Positions 32,688 through 42,025 of a stretch of 64,000 nucleotides of DNA are shown here, piece after piece. Source of the DNA: Streptomyces sp. TN58 (GTDB taxonomy: Bacteria > Actinomycetota > Actinomycetes > Streptomycetales > Streptomycetaceae); NCBI RefSeq assembly GCF_001941845.1, contig NZ_CP018870.1, positions 7,168,001 to 7,232,000 of the forward strand, read 5' to 3'. The translations under genes were made by a program, and so were the position numbers. A model generated the notes under the pieces. The model saw only the letters and a program-made list of their open reading frames with translations, was not told the DNA's origin and searched no databases. The number at the start of each line of letters is the position of its first letter. Position 1 is the stretch's first letter.

Positions 32688-35600
32688 TCAGCTCACCTGG
32701 AGGGTGACGTCGTCCACGACGAAGGAGGTCTGCAGTGACTGGTCCTCCACGCCGTTGAACTTCAGGGTGACGGTCTGGCCGGCGTACGCCGACAGGTCGT
32801 AGGACTTCTCCACGTAGCCGGACCTCGCGTCCAGGTTGGAGAAGGACGCCAGCGTCGTCCCGGCCACCGACACGGTGAACCGGTCGTAGACGACGCTAGT
32901 GCGCTCGTCCGTGTCGATGTGCAGGAAGAATCCGAGCCGGTACGAGGCGCAGCCCGAGGGGATGGCCAGCGACTGCGAGGCGCTGTCGGTGTGGGTGGAG
33001 CCGTAGCCGGCGAGCCAGGCCTTGTAGCTGCCGCTGTGCGGGGCCTGCCCGGACTGGTTGGTGATGACGCCCGTGGTCGCGCTCCACGGGCTGGAGCCGT
33101 TCTCGAAGCCGCCGTTGACGACGAGCTGGCGCGGGGTGCAGGAGCCGCCACCGGTGACGGTGAGGGTGTAGGTGGTGGTGTGGCTGACGGTGCCGGTACC
33201 GGTGACCGTCAGGGTGTAGGTGCCGGGCGCGGTGCTCGCGCCGACCTGCACGGACAGGGCGGAGGAGCTGCCGGACTGGACGGAGGACGGGCTCAGCGTC
33301 GCGGTCACGCCGGACGGCGCGCCGGAGACGGAGAGCGCGACGGTCTGCGCCGCACCGCTCACGGTCGCGGTGTCCACCGTCGCCGAGGTGGAACCGCCGG
33401 GCGCCGCGCTGCCCGCGGACGGGCTGACGCCGACGGAGAAGTCCTGCGCCGGCGTCTCACCGCCGACGGCCTGCTTCCACACGGCGTAGGCGACGCCGTC
33501 GGCGCTGCGGTTCAGCACGGTGGCGCTGACGTTGCCCGTGGTGTCGCAGGACCGGTGGTAGCAGGGGTCGTAAGCGGCGTTCGCGGTGCCGCCCCACTTG
33601 GCGGCCTGCGCTGAGGTCTTGCGCGCGCCGGCTCCGGCCGCGTAGCCGGAGGTGGGGATGCCGGCCTGCTGGAAGGAGTAGTCGTCGCTGCGGCCCTGGC
33701 CCTCGGTGTTCTCCTCCGGTGCCAGGTTCAGCGAGGTCCAGTACGCCTTGAGCGGCGCGGCGGTGGCGGAGTTGAGGTTGTTGATGAAGTAGCCGCCGTT
33801 GGTGGAGCCGACCATGTCGAAGTTGTAGTAGCTCTTGATGGCGGCCCGCTGGGCGCTGCTGAGCTGGTTGACGTAGTACTCGGAGCCGTTGAGGCCCTGC
33901 TCCTCGTCGGTCCACCAGGCGAAGCGCACGTGCTTGGTCATCGTCGGGTTCTTCTGGGCGAGGACGAGGGCGTTCTCCAGCAGGGTCGCGGAGCCCGTCC
34001 CGTTGTCGTTGATGCCGGGTCCGGCCGATACGCCGTCCAGGTGGGCGCCGAACATGACGGTCTGGTCGGCGGGGCCGCCCGGCCAGTCGGCGATCAGGTT
34101 GTTGGAGGGGTAGGTGCAGGAGGTGCAGTTCTGCTCGGTGACCGTGTACCCGGCGGCCTGCAGCTTGCCCTTCACATAGGCCAGCGACTGGGTGTAGCCG
34201 GCGCTGCCCGCACGGCGGTGGCCGCCGTTCTGGGTGGCGATGGTGTTGAACTGCGCCAGGTGGGCCTGCACGTTGGCGACGTCGATGTCCGGCGGGTCGT
34301 TGCCCGGCTGGGTGCCTCCGACGTTCAGCGTGTAGTCGACGGTGTGGGACAGCGCAGCGCCCTGGCCCTTGACGACGACGGTGGACGTGCCGGGGGCGGC
34401 GTTGGCGGTGGCGGTCAGGGTCAGCACGGAGGACTGGCCGGACTGCACGGTCGCCGGGTTGAAGGAGGCGCTGACCCCGGCCGGCAGGCCGGAGGCGGTC
34501 AGGGTCACCGGCTGGGCGGTGCCGGTGGTGACGGTCGTACCGATCGTGGTGGTGACCGTACCGCCCTGCTGGACGGTGCCCGAGGACGGGTTCAGCGCCA
34601 TCGAGAAGTCGTTGTTCTGGCCGCTGGGGGTGCAGGTCGGGTCGGCGGACTGGGCGGGCACGCTGATGGCGTCCCAGGCGCCCTTGGTCCTGGTGAAGAG
34701 GTCACAGGTGGCGTCCAGCGACTTCGCCGCGTTCAGGGTCGCCGTCCGGTACTTCTTGTAGGACATGCTGCTGGTCTTGAGCAGCATGCCGCCGTAGAAG
34801 ATCTTGCCGGCGTTCTGTACGCCCACACCGGTCAGGCTGGTCCCGTTGCAGGTGCTGCTGTCCGGCTTGCCGCCGCCAGGGCTGGTGCCCTCGGCGAGCA
34901 GGTAGAACCAGTGGTTCAGGGGGCCGGCGGCCGCGTGCACCTCCGTACCGGGTATCGCGGAGCTGTAGCAGGACGGGTCGTTGTCGATGGCCGACGGGTT
35001 GTACATGTTGCGGATCGGGCCCCGGCCCTGGAGGTTGATCACCTCGCCGACCGTGTAGTCCGGCGTGTCGTACGGGGCCGGTTCGTTGGCGAAGGCCTCG
35101 GTCAGCGCACCGAAGATGTCGCCGGTGGCCTCGCCGAGCCCGGCTTCCTGGCCGCTGGTGCCGCCGGGGGTGTTGGAGTCGATGGCGTGCCCGTACTCGT
35201 GGGCCACCACGTCGATGCCGGCGATCCACTCGCCCGCGCTGTTGCGGCCGATGGTGACCGAGCTGCCGTCCCAGTAGGCGTTGAGGTCGTTCAGGCCGAC
35301 CTTGGCGGGGAAGCTGCGGCCGTTGCCGCTGACGCCGTTGCGGCCGAGCCACTGGGAGAGCATGTCCCACTGCTTCTGCGCGGCGAACATCAGGTCCACG
35401 CAGCCGGTCTCCCTGCTCGTGGGGTTGCCGGTGCCCCAGGAGTCGGAGGACTTCGTGAAGACCGTGCCGGTGCTGTAGTCGGCGCAGCTCAGACCGGTGC
35501 GGTTCGGGTCGCGCAGGGTGTAGGTGGAACCGGAGTTGGTGGTGTCGATGGTGATCGGCCCGGGGCCGTTCCACTTGCTGTCGCCGGTGCCCGCCACCAC

Positions 35601-36200
35601 GTCGTCGTAGCTGTCGACGAAGGCACCGGTGCGCGCGTCGACGAAGACGTGCAGCTTGCTGGGCGCGGTCCTGGTACGGCCGCTCAGCACGGTCTCCCAG
35701 GCCAGCACCGGCTTGTCGTCCTTGAGCCGGACGACGAGCCGGCTGCTCTCCACCTTGTCGACCGCGGCCAGCTTCGCCCGCGAGGTGGCCTCGGCGTCCT
35801 TCGCGGACACGGAGGGCCGGGTGGCGACGTCGATGCGTACGGAGGAGGCGGACTGGAGGGCGCGGACCTTGCCGGCGCCGTCCGCGAGGACGACCGCGTC
35901 GCCGCCGACGACCGGCAGGCCGCGGTAGGTGCGCTCGTACGCCACCGAATAGAGGTCCTTCACCCAGGGGGTGAAGAGTCGTCGTTCGTACTGCTCCTGC
36001 GCGGAGTTGACCAGGGAGTCGAGACCGCTGTCGACGGCCCGGTCGGCGGCCGCGACCGCGCGTGCGGCGGGTGTGTCCTTCTGGGACGGTGCCGGCTGCG
36101 CCTGCTGCTGCGCTGCCGATGCCGTCCCGGCCAGGGCGCCGACGAGACTCGCGGTCAGCGCCATCGCTGCCACGGCCGCCGTCCATCTGGTGGGCTGCAA
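32688..36200 (-). CDS. Secreted M4-M28 fusion metalloprotease
   Basis: About 1170 residues. It has a signal peptide ([24 protein letters not shown]), then an FTP/PepSY-type propeptide and an M4 thermolysin-like domain with [10 protein letters not shown] (HExxH, near 333) and the third ligand in [14 protein letters not shown] first Ig-like domain follows ([17 protein letters not shown]...). The M28 aminopeptidase domain has [42 protein letters not shown] and [14 protein letters not shown] second Ig-like repeat ([17 protein letters not shown]) and a C-terminal jelly-roll ([14 protein letters not shown]...) complete it. Both active sites look intact. The TTG at 36200 is chosen as start because GGAG lies 6 nt upstream and the signal peptide begins there. 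Divergent LysR gene. Confidence 0.88.
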   Translation of the reverse strand: MQPTRWTAAVAAMALTASLVGALAGTASAAQQQAQPAPSQKDTPAARAVAAADRAVDSGLDSLVNSAQEQYERRLFTPWVKDLYSVAYERTYRGLPVVGGDAVVLADGAGKVRALQSASSVRIDVATRPSVSAKDAEATSRAKLAAVDKVESSRLVVRLKDDKPVLAWETVLSGRTRTAPSKLHVFVDARTGAFVDSYDDVVAGTGDSKWNGPGPITIDTTNSGSTYTLRDPNRTGLSCADYSTGTVFTKSSDSWGTGNPTSRETGCVDLMFAAQKQWDMLSQWLGRNGVSGNGRSFPAKVGLNDLNAYWDGSSVTIGRNSAGEWIAGIDVVAHEYGHAIDSNTPGGTSGQEAGLGEATGDIFGALTEAFANEPAPYDTPDYTVGEVINLQGRGPIRNMYNPSAIDNDPSCYSSAIPGTEVHAAAGPLNHWFYLLAEGTSPGGGKPDSSTCNGTSLTGVGVQNAGKIFYGGMLLKTSSMSYKKYRTATLNAAKSLDATCDLFTRTKGAWDAISVPAQSADPTCTPSGQNNDFSMALNPSSGTVQQGGTVTTTIGTTVTTGTAQPVTLTASGLPAGVSASFNPATVQSGQSSVLTLTATANAAPGTSTVVVKGQGAALSHTVDYTLNVGGTQPGNDPPDIDVANVQAHLAQFNTIATQNGGHRRAGSAGYTQSLAYVKGKLQAAGYTVTEQNCTSCTYPSNNLIADWPGGPADQTVMFGAHLDGVSAGPGINDNGTGSATLLENALVLAQKNPTMTKHVRFAWWTDEEQGLNGSEYYVNQLSSAQRAAIKSYYNFDMVGSTNGGYFINNLNSATAAPLKAYWTSLNLAPEENTEGQGRSDDYSFQQAGIPTSGYAAGAGARKTSAQAAKWGGTANAAYDPCYHRSCDTTGNVSATVLNRSADGVAYAVWKQAVGGETPAQDFSVGVSPSAGSAAPGGSTSATVDTATVSGAAQTVALSVSGAPSGVTATLSPSSVQSGSSSALSVQVGASTAPGTYTLTVTGTGTVSHTTTYTLTVTGGGSCTPRQLVVNGGFENGSSPWSATTGVITNQSGQAPHSGSYKAWLAGYGSTHTDSASQSLAIPSGCASYRLGFFLHIDTDERTSVVYDRFTVSVAGTTLASFSNLDARSGYVEKSYDLSAYAGQTVTLKFNGVEDQSLQTSFVVDDVTLQVS

Positions 36201-36296
36201 CGTCCACTCCGATCGTGGGGGGTTCGGGGATGAGTGGGTGTTCGTTCGCGGCCGAGTATGAGCGTGGACATGACGAGAATGGGACATCTCGGCAGG

Positions 36297-36314
36297 CATA
36301 AGACCCGCGTTATG
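36297..36314. promoter_or_regulatory. Candidate LysR-type box
   Basis: CATAA and TTATG form a perfect 5-bp inverted repeat with an 8-nt spacer in the protease/LysR divergent region, matching the T-N11-A form of LysR-type operators. It overlaps the expected -35 region of the LysR gene. Confidence 0.5.
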
Positions 36315-36347
36315 GTGCGGTCGCGGCGCCCTGCGTACGCTGCCCGG

Positions 36348-37307
36348 ATGCAGCTGGAGTTGAGGCATCTGCAAGCCGTCCTCCGGATAGCGGAGGCGGG
36401 CAGCCTGGGGGGCGCGGCGCGGCGGCTGGGAGTCTCACAGCCGGCACTGTCCGCCCAGCTGAGGCGCATCGAACGGGTCACCGGAGGCGACCTGTTCGTA
36501 CGGGGACGCGCCGGTGTGCAGCCCACGGCGCTGGGGCAGTTCGTGCTGGCGCGGGCACGGCGCGTACTGAGTGAGATGGACGCTCTGGGAGCGGAGGCGC
36601 GCGCCATCTCGACCGGCGGCCCGCTGCGGCTCGGCTGCATCCTGCTCGTACTGCTCGACGGCCTGCTGGCTCGGACCGACCTGTCGATGTCGGGCCGGGA
36701 GATCGCCGTGGACCTGGAGGACTCGGTCACCGCGCTGGCCCGCATGCTCGGTGCCGGACGCTACGACGCGATCGTCTACGGGGAGGTCAACGAGCACGTG
36801 GTGGCCCTGCCGGAAGGGGCCTTGGCCAGGACGCTGATCCCGAAGGAGCCCTTCGCGATCCGGCTGTCCGCGAGGCATCCACTGGCCGGCCGCGACCGGA
36901 TCGACCTCGCCGACCTCGCGGGGGAGTCCTGGATGACCCCCGTGGAGGACGACGACGGAGGGCCCGAGGCGCTCGTCGCGGCCTGCGCCGAGGCCGGGTT
37001 CAGCCCGTCACTGCGCTACCGGATCACCGACCGCAAGATGCACCACGACCTGGTCGCGGCCGGCCGTGCGGTCTCGCTGTGCCAGCCGACGGCCCCGGCG
37101 GCCGAGGGCACGGTGACGCGCCCGCTCGTCGGCAGCCCCATCACCGGACGCATCCGCCTCGCCTGGAACCGCTCGGCGCTCTCGGCCGGGGAGGCGCGGC
37201 AGCTCTACGGTGCGGCGGCCCGCGCCTACCTGGCCGACGTCGACAACAACCGCTTCCACCGGGAGTGGTGGGACGCGCACCCGGAGGTGCACCCGGTCGT
37301 CGACTGA
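36348..37307 (+). CDS. LysR-family transcriptional regulator
   Basis: 319 residues. The N-terminal winged HTH reads [50 protein letters not shown]. The remaining roughly 230 residues are the periplasmic-binding-like effector domain. ATG 36348 has TACGCT six nucleotides upstream, so the message is probably leaderless. A divergent LysR regulator next to a secreted metalloprotease recalls the snpR/snpA arrangement in Streptomyces, so control of the M4-M28 protease is the natural inference. The effector is unknown. Confidence 0.88.
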   Translation: MQLELRHLQAVLRIAEAGSLGGAARRLGVSQPALSAQLRRIERVTGGDLFVRGRAGVQPTALGQFVLARARRVLSEMDALGAEARAISTGGPLRLGCILLVLLDGLLARTDLSMSGREIAVDLEDSVTALARMLGAGRYDAIVYGEVNEHVVALPEGALARTLIPKEPFAIRLSARHPLAGRDRIDLADLAGESWMTPVEDDDGGPEALVAACAEAGFSPSLRYRITDRKMHHDLVAAGRAVSLCQPTAPAAEGTVTRPLVGSPITGRIRLAWNRSALSAGEARQLYGAAARAYLADVDNNRFHREWWDAHPEVHPVVD

Positions 37308-37350
37308 CGCGCGGGGGTTCGAGTTCGGCCGTGTGCCAGCCGGTGCGAGC

Positions 37351-38181
37351 TCAGGCCCGCCGGTGGGCGGTCAGCAGCAGGTACTCCCACTCCATGACGC
37401 CGTCCACGGTGTGCTCGGCGGCGAGGGCGTCGAGAGCCGCGTCAAGGGCGGCGACCTTCTCCGGATCGTCGCCCACCGCGCGGTACACGGCGATCGTCGG
37501 CCCGTAGCAGGCCTTGAAGAACTCCCGGAAGTCCGGCGGGTTCTTGAAGAGGGTCACCGGGACGGTCTGGCGGCGGGCGACGACATCGGTGACCGCGTCG
37601 CCGAGCAGCTCGTGGACGTACTCCTCGCTGCCCCACAGCGGTGGCGGCTGCACCCCGGGCGGAGGCGGCGGCGCGTAGGGCTTCATCGTGGCGAACAGCC
37701 GGCCGACGAACCCCTCGGGGGTCCAGTTGACCAGCCCGACCGTCCCGCCGGCGCGGCAGACGCGGAGCATCTCGTCGGCGGCGGTGCGGTGGTGCGGGGC
37801 GAACATGATGCCGACGCAGGACATGACGACGTCGAACTCGCCGTCCGCGAACGGCAGTGCCTCGGCGTCCGCCACCTGCCACTCCAGCTTCGCGCCCTGT
37901 ACGGCGGCCAGGTGCCGCCCGACCTCCAGCAGCTCGGGGGTCAGGTCGGTGGCCACGACGTCCGCGCCCGCCAGCGCCGCGGGGATGGCGGCGTTGCCGG
38001 AGCCCGCCGCGATGTCGAGGACGCGGTCGCCGATCTGGACCCCGCACTCCTTCACCAGCAGGGGCCCCAGCCGGGGAATGACGTGGGAGGCGACCGACGG
38101 GTAGTCGCCCAGTGCCCACATCGCCCGGTGCTTGGCCTTCAGGGTGCGGTCGGCCTGCTGCGCCTCGCTCGCATCGGTCAT
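37351..38181 (-). CDS. Class I SAM-dependent methyltransferase
   Basis: 276 residues. DRVLDIAAGSGNAAIPAALAGADVVATDLTPELL is motif I, QVADAEALPFADGEFDVVMSCVGIMFAPHHRTAADEMLRVCRAGGTVGLVNW covers motifs II/III. The C-terminal half has a Pro-rich loop (APPPPPGVQPPPLWGSEEYV) typical of a widespread actinobacterial group with unassigned substrate. GGAGGACGCCGTC precedes the ATG at 38181. Convergent with the LysR gene. Confidence 0.85.
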   Translation of the reverse strand: MTDASEAQQADRTLKAKHRAMWALGDYPSVASHVIPRLGPLLVKECGVQIGDRVLDIAAGSGNAAIPAALAGADVVATDLTPELLEVGRHLAAVQGAKLEWQVADAEALPFADGEFDVVMSCVGIMFAPHHRTAADEMLRVCRAGGTVGLVNWTPEGFVGRLFATMKPYAPPPPPGVQPPPLWGSEEYVHELLGDAVTDVVARRQTVPVTLFKNPPDFREFFKACYGPTIAVYRAVGDDPEKVAALDAALDALAAEHTVDGVMEWEYLLLTAHRRA

Positions 38182-38311
38182 GACGGCGTCCTCCAGCGCT
38201 CGAAGCGGTCCTTCCCCGAGCCTAGGGACCTTCGGGCGGACCGGCCCGTCGGCGGGGCCACCCGGGTGGCGGGCCCGCGACGGCCCGGCCGGTCACGGCC
38301 GGCGGCCGCGG

Positions 38312-38363
38312 CTGTCAGTCGCGGCTGGTCAGTCGCGGCCGTCAGTCCTGCGGCCGTCAGTCG
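38312..38363. repeat. Four imperfect tandem GGCYG(G)TCAGTC repeats
   Basis: Four copies of a GGC-TGTCAGTC-type unit occur every 14-16 nt. The last copy overlaps the stop codon of the ribbon-helix-helix gene. It could be replication slippage or a binding array. Confidence 0.5.
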
Positions 38364-38587
38364 CGCGCCGCGAAGCCGCCGAAATCACGGGCGAAGCCTT
38401 CGCGGAAGCCGGGGCGTTCGAGGGCGTCCTCGAACGACCGGGCGGCACGGGCGAGCGCGGTCGAGTTCTCCTGGGCGGCGGCGAGTTCGGCGAGGTACGC
38501 GCGCAGGCTCAGTCCGCGGTCGGCGGCGAGCACGGCGAGCCGGTCGCGCACGTCGGTGTCGACCTCGACGGTGGTGGTGTCGGCCAT
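38357..38587 (-). CDS. Ribbon-helix-helix antitoxin-like protein
   Basis: 76 residues: MADTTTVEVDTDVRDRLAVLAADRGLSLRAYLAELAAAQENS... The TVEVDTDVRDRLAVLAADRG segment fits the beta-strand plus two-helix MetJ/Arc fold, as in VapB/ParD-like antitoxins. The C-terminal half (ALARAARSFEDALERPGFREGFARDFGGF) is the type of tail that wraps a toxin. However, no toxin gene lies beside it: the next gene on this strand encodes a mannosyltransferase. GGAGG is immediately upstream of ATG 38587. It is either a solitary regulator or a lone antitoxin. Confidence 0.72.
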   Translation of the reverse strand: MADTTTVEVDTDVRDRLAVLAADRGLSLRAYLAELAAAQENSTALARAARSFEDALERPGFREGFARDFGGFAARD

Positions 38588-38647
38588 CCTCCGAGTATGC
38601 GCGCCCGGCGCCCGCCCGGGGGCCCGTTCCACCTCGCCGGACAACCG

Positions 38648-39883
38648 CTACCCGGCCCAGCGCCCGGTGAGGAAGGTGACGGCCACCGTGGTGCACAGCG
38701 GCGCCGCCACGTACAGGTAGGCGCTGCGCACCCACGGGCGGCGCAGGCTCCAGCCCGCCAGGGCGATCCACAGCGGCCACCACAGCAGGGTGGAACGCGG
38801 TACGGAGGTGTACCAGTAGGACGTACCCAGGGCCCACAGGGTGAGGGCGATGTAGAGCGCTTCCGGCCAGCGGCGGCCGCGTACCAGCACGGCCAGGAGG
38901 ACGACGCCGGCCACCATGGCCAGCAGCTCGGCCTGCGACATCAGGGCGTAGCCCGTGGGCTGGGTGTGCTCGAAAGCGGCTGTCCAGGTGTGGGCCCAGG
39001 CCTCCCACGGCAGATGGAAGTCCCGGTACCAGCCACGCTCTTGGGAGTGCTTCCAGGCCATCCAGTCCCCGGTCCACGAGTACAGGTACCAGCTGTGCAG
39101 CACCGGTGCGAGGGCCGGCAGGAACAGCCAGGGGGCGGACCGCCAGGTGGCGCGGGTCCGGGCGGTCAGGAGGAAGTGCAGGACGAGCGCGGCCGCGAGG
39201 AAGAGACCCGTGACGCGTACCGAGCAGGCCAGGCAGGCCAGGACCGAGGCGGCGGCCCAGTTCCGGCGCTGCGCCGCCAGCCAGGCGGGCAGGGCCAGTG
39301 CGAGGAAGAGCGACTCCGTGTAGCCGGCCGCGAGGAACACCGCGCAGGGTGAGACCAGCAGGAACGCCACCGCCCGCCGCCCCGCCTCCCGGTCGCCCAG
39401 GAGGCCGCGGGCGATACGGGCGAGAGCCAGGACGGCGACGCCTCCCGCGACGAAGGAGATGAGCGCTCCGGACGCGGCCCAGGAGGGGACGACCGTGTGC
39501 ACGGCGCGCAGGGCGAGCGGGAAGCCGGGCAGGAAGGCCTCCCTGTTGTCCCAGCCGGCCGTCCAGGGCCCGGCGCCGTCGGGGAAGTAGCCCTCCTGCG
39601 CTATGCGGAGGTAGAACGACCAGTCCCATCGCTGCCAGGGCGCGAGCAGCGACACGGGCCGGCGGCTCTCACCGTCCGGGGGGAACAGCCGGCCTACGGC
39701 GGCAGCGGTGGCCCAGATGCCGACGCGGGTCACCAGGTAGAGCCACAGCACCTCCCGGTCCGCCCGACCGAACCACCGCGGGGCGGAGAGCGCGCGCCGG
39801 GGGCGGGGGACTACGGGACGGCCCGCGGTGGCGGGCCGCGAGCGGGGAGTCCCGGACGGCCGAGGCGGGGCGGATGTGGACAT
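38648..39883 (-). CDS. Mannosyltransferase-family (PIG-V-like) integral membrane protein
   Basis: 411 residues from ATG 39883 (CAGGAG 8 nt upstream). About ten TM helices. The first loop contains WQRWDWSFYLRIAQEGY with the acidic catalytic WDxxxY-type signature of GT-C glycosyltransferases. SVRVTGLFLAAALVLHF and YLYSWTGDWMAWKHSQERGWYR are hallmarks of the bacterial PIG-V homologues that use polyprenyl-phosphate mannose. The N-terminal 50 residues are a Pro/Arg-rich cytoplasmic tail. The acceptor is unknown; protein or lipid mannosylation is inferred from the family. Confidence 0.85.
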   Translation of the reverse strand: MSTSAPPRPSGTPRSRPATAGRPVVPRPRRALSAPRWFGRADREVLWLYLVTRVGIWATAAAVGRLFPPDGESRRPVSLLAPWQRWDWSFYLRIAQEGYFPDGAGPWTAGWDNREAFLPGFPLALRAVHTVVPSWAASGALISFVAGGVAVLALARIARGLLGDREAGRRAVAFLLVSPCAVFLAAGYTESLFLALALPAWLAAQRRNWAAASVLACLACSVRVTGLFLAAALVLHFLLTARTRATWRSAPWLFLPALAPVLHSWYLYSWTGDWMAWKHSQERGWYRDFHLPWEAWAHTWTAAFEHTQPTGYALMSQAELLAMVAGVVLLAVLVRGRRWPEALYIALTLWALGTSYWYTSVPRSTLLWWPLWIALAGWSLRRPWVRSAYLYVAAPLCTTVAVTFLTGRWAG

Positions 39884-40026
39884 AAGGGATCTCCTGGGCC
39901 GTCTGAGGGCACGCGGAGCCACCGGCGGGGCAGGGCGGGCCGGTGTCCGGGCGGGGCGGGGCGCGGTGCGGTGGGAGGTGGGGCGGGGTGTGGGAGGCGG
40001 GGCTGGGCGGGGTCGGCGGATGGCCG

Positions 40027-40485
40027 CTACGGGGGCGGCTGCGTCGTGGCGGTGCGGGTGTCGCGGTGCGTCGACCCCTGGGGTGGACGGGCGTTCCTGG
40101 TCCGGGTGGGGTCGGGGTCACCCGTGACTTCCGCGGTCGCGGAGGGCGGCGGGTTCAGCGCGGTGGTGGTGCTCTGCGCGGAGGGAGGCGTGGAGGGGGG
40201 AGGAGACGGCGGAACGGAAGCCGGCAGGTCCGACGGGGCGACCGGAGAGGGGGTGGTCGCCGGGAGGGTCGGCCGGCCGGAGTCCTGCGGCAGGAACGCG
40301 GCCAGCGCCGCGCCGGTTCCGCCGAGGAACAGGCAGCAGGCCGCGGCGATACCGACGATCCGGCGCCGCCGGACCTGTTCCCCCCGGTGCTCGATGGCGG
40401 AGACGGGCGGGAGCGAGGCGGCGGACTGCCCGGCGGAGGCCGCGGCGCGGAAGGCCGACCGCAGGGGGTTGTGGGACTCAGGCAT
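40027..40485 (-). CDS. Single-pass membrane protein co-encoded with ECF sigma factor
   Basis: 152 residues. A 42-residue N-terminal basic region precedes one TM helix (RIVGIAAACCLFLGGTGAALAAFL). A long Pro/Ser/Thr-rich extracytoplasmic tail follows (TTPSPVAPSDLPASVPPSPPPSTPP). The ATG overlaps the stop of the sigma-factor gene by 8 nt, so the two are translationally coupled. The position and single-pass topology are those of an anti-sigma factor. The short N-terminal part lacks the HxxxCxxC zinc motif and has no clear ASD fold, so direct sigma binding is a hypothesis. Confidence 0.7.
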   Translation of the reverse strand: MPESHNPLRSAFRAAASAGQSAASLPPVSAIEHRGEQVRRRRIVGIAAACCLFLGGTGAALAAFLPQDSGRPTLPATTPSPVAPSDLPASVPPSPPPSTPPSAQSTTTALNPPPSATAEVTGDPDPTRTRNARPPQGSTHRDTRTATTQPPP

Positions 40486-41014
40486 CGGGAGCCTCCTCGG
40501 TGCGCGGATCCTGCAGATGGCGTGAAAGGGCGGCGCGGCCGCGGGAGAGGTGCGTCTTGACGGTGCTCGCGGACAGCGAGGTCTCGGCGGAGATCTGTTC
40601 GACGGTCAGGTCGCACAGGTAGTGCAGCGCCATCGTGCGGCGCTGCTTCAGGGGGAGCTGCCGCAGGGCCTCGACGAGCGCCACGGCCTCGGGGCCGGGC
40701 CCCTCCACGTGCGGTGCGGGAGCGGTCCGCCGCCAGGCCTCGGCGCTGCGCCGCCGCACCCGCCAGCGGCTCACCGCGAGCCGCCACGCGACCGTACGGA
40801 TCCACGCTTCCGGCCGGCCGTCGCGGTCCAGCTGGCGTCGGCGGCCCCAACCGCGGACGAAGGCCTCCTGCACCACGTCCTGTGCCTCGTGATGATCACC
40901 GAGCATCACGTACAGCTGTCCTGTGAGCCTTCCCGCCGCTTGTGCGTAGAACGCTTCGAACTCCTCGACGGTCAAAAATCGCTCCCGAATCCATGTGTCC
41001 CTCTCACCGGGCAT
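40478..41014 (-). CDS. SigE-family ECF RNA polymerase sigma factor
   Basis: 178 residues from ATG 41014. TTG 40975, with GGGAG about 7 nt upstream, would give the family's usual start (LTVEEFEAFY). Region 2 is EAFYAQAAGRLTGQLYVMLGDHHEAQDVVQEAFVRGWGRR, and region 4 is LRQLPLKQRRTMALHYLCDLTVEQISAETSLSASTVKTHLSRGRAAL with its -35-binding HTH. The two regions are joined by a short linker, with no region 3, as in ECF factors. A perfect Crp-type palindrome lies about 50 nt upstream of the start. The gene is coupled to a membrane-protein gene downstream. Confidence 0.9.
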   Translation of the reverse strand: MPGERDTWIRERFLTVEEFEAFYAQAAGRLTGQLYVMLGDHHEAQDVVQEAFVRGWGRRRQLDRDGRPEAWIRTVAWRLAVSRWRVRRRSAEAWRRTAPAPHVEGPGPEAVALVEALRQLPLKQRRTMALHYLCDLTVEQISAETSLSASTVKTHLSRGRAALSRHLQDPRTEEAPDA

Positions 41015-41060
41015 ACGCCCGGCGCACCGCATCCGGTCGACATCGGACGACCACAACTTC

Positions 41061-41076
41061 TGTGACTGCGGTCACA
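41061..41076. promoter_or_regulatory. Crp-type binding site upstream of the sigma-factor gene
   Basis: TGTGAC-TGCG-GTCACA is a perfect palindrome, 47 nt before ATG 41014 on the minus strand. It fits the Streptomyces Crp consensus GTG-N6-GNCAC and also the enterobacterial TGTGA-N6-TCACA. Confidence 0.7.
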
Positions 41077-41232
41077 TGCGGTGCGGCGGGCCCATCGTCG
41101 CGCCGGCCACCTCGGGGACAGCGGCGCCACGAGCGGCTGTCAGGGCGCGGCGGGCGGGCGGCCGGGCCGGGCGCCGCGGCGCAAGGCAGGCGACGCGGCG
41201 GGGCGGATCCGGCCCCCCGTCACCCGAAACGG

Positions 41233-41270
41233 CGGAAGGGCCCGGATCCACAAGGATCCGGGCCCTTCCG
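41233..41270 (-). terminator. Terminator of the initiator tRNA gene
   Basis: A perfect 17-bp stem (41233-41249 with 41254-41270) and an ACAA loop lie six nucleotides downstream of the tRNA 3' end on the minus strand. There is no U-tract. Confidence 0.88.
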
Positions 41271-41275
41271 AGCAG

Positions 41276-41349
41276 TAGCGGGGACAGGATTTGAACCTGC
41301 GACCTCTGGGTTATGAGCCCAGCGAGCTACCGAGCTGCTCCACCCCGCG
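41276..41349 (-). tRNA. Initiator tRNA-fMet (CAT)
   Basis: 74 nt folding into a complete cloverleaf without an encoded CCA. The anticodon loop reads CTCATAA. Initiator hallmarks are present: three G-C pairs at the anticodon stem (CTGGG/CCCAG), no Watson-Crick pair at position 1-72 (C opposite T), and an A11-T24 pair in the D stem. T-loop GGTTCAAATCC is normal. It is a single-copy tRNA locus here with its own terminator. Confidence 0.95.
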
Positions 41350-41638
41350 TCGGTGAACCCCACCCTACGGCATCCGGGCGAAGCCCTTCGACGGAATTTC
41401 CGGGCGGCGCCGCCCGGCAAGTCCGTACAAGGGCGAAATCCCGCCGCGCAGGCGTGATCATTCCCCCTGGTGACAGTGCGTGCAGGCGTGTACCTTCTCC
41501 GGTAGCTGTCGTGGTTCCAAGTGCCTTGCCCGCGCCATCCGGTGTGGGCAGTTTTGCTGTGTTGTGCCGTAGGACCAGGGCGATCACCTCCGTCCTTCAC
41601 GCCGTGTGGAGGACTTACGTCAACGGGAAGGCATGAAC

Positions 41639-41842
41639 ATGGCTACGGGAACCGTGAAGTGGTTCAACTCCGAGAAGGGCTTCGGCTTCATCGCCCAGGA
41701 CGGCGGCGGCCCGGACGTCTTCGCCCACTACTCGGCGATCAACGCCACGGGCTACCGTGAGCTCCAGGAGGGTCAGGCCGTGACCTTCGACATCACGCAG
41801 GGCCAGAAGGGCCCGCAGGCGGAGAACATCACCCCCGCCTGA
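41639..41842 (+). CDS. Cold-shock domain protein (CspA family)
   Basis: 67 residues, the full size of the family. [31 protein letters not shown] contains RNP1 (KGFGFI) and RNP2 (DVFAHY), the aromatic single-stranded nucleic-acid binding face. It acts as an RNA chaperone. ATG 41639 is chosen because AAGG is 7 nt upstream and [10 protein letters not shown] is the conserved start; ATG 41633 is possible. The 289 bp before it (41350-41638) hold no gene and probably include a long 5' leader, as is usual for csp genes. Three hairpins follow the gene. Confidence 0.95.
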   Translation: MATGTVKWFNSEKGFGFIAQDGGGPDVFAHYSAINATGYRELQEGQAVTFDITQGQKGPQAENITPA

Positions 41843-41851
41843 TCCCCGGCC

Positions 41852-41959
41852 GGCCCGGGCCGCGGCCCGGGCCCCGGAGAACCGTTTCCTCCCCCGGCGC
41901 GAACCGGGGGAGTGGACGACGCGGACGATCAGGGCCGCGCGGCACCCCCGCGCGGCCCT
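41852..41959 (+). terminator. Three successive hairpins after the cold-shock gene
   Basis: Three perfect stems occur in series: GGCCCGGGCC repeated around GC (41852-41873), CTCCCCCGG/CCGGGGGAG (41889-41912, loop CGCGAA), and a 12-bp stem AGGGCCGCGCGG (41931-41959, loop 5 nt). Confidence 0.7.
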
Positions 41960-42025
41960 GCCCCGTACCCGGACCGCGGTCCACTGCCCGCCCGCGCAGC
42001 CCTCGGCATGAGGCATGATCGGGGG

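Noticed and set aside
33930..36233. Forward open frame of about 760 codons
   Set aside because: Gly/Val/Arg-rich shadow of the M4-M28 protease gene.
40027..40485. Calling the sigma-coupled membrane protein a zinc anti-sigma factor
   Set aside because: No HxxxCxxC motif, and the cytoplasmic part is only about 42 residues.
41276..41349. Integration scar at the tRNA gene
   Set aside because: No partial tRNA repeat or integrase gene is adjacent; the terminator is in its normal place.
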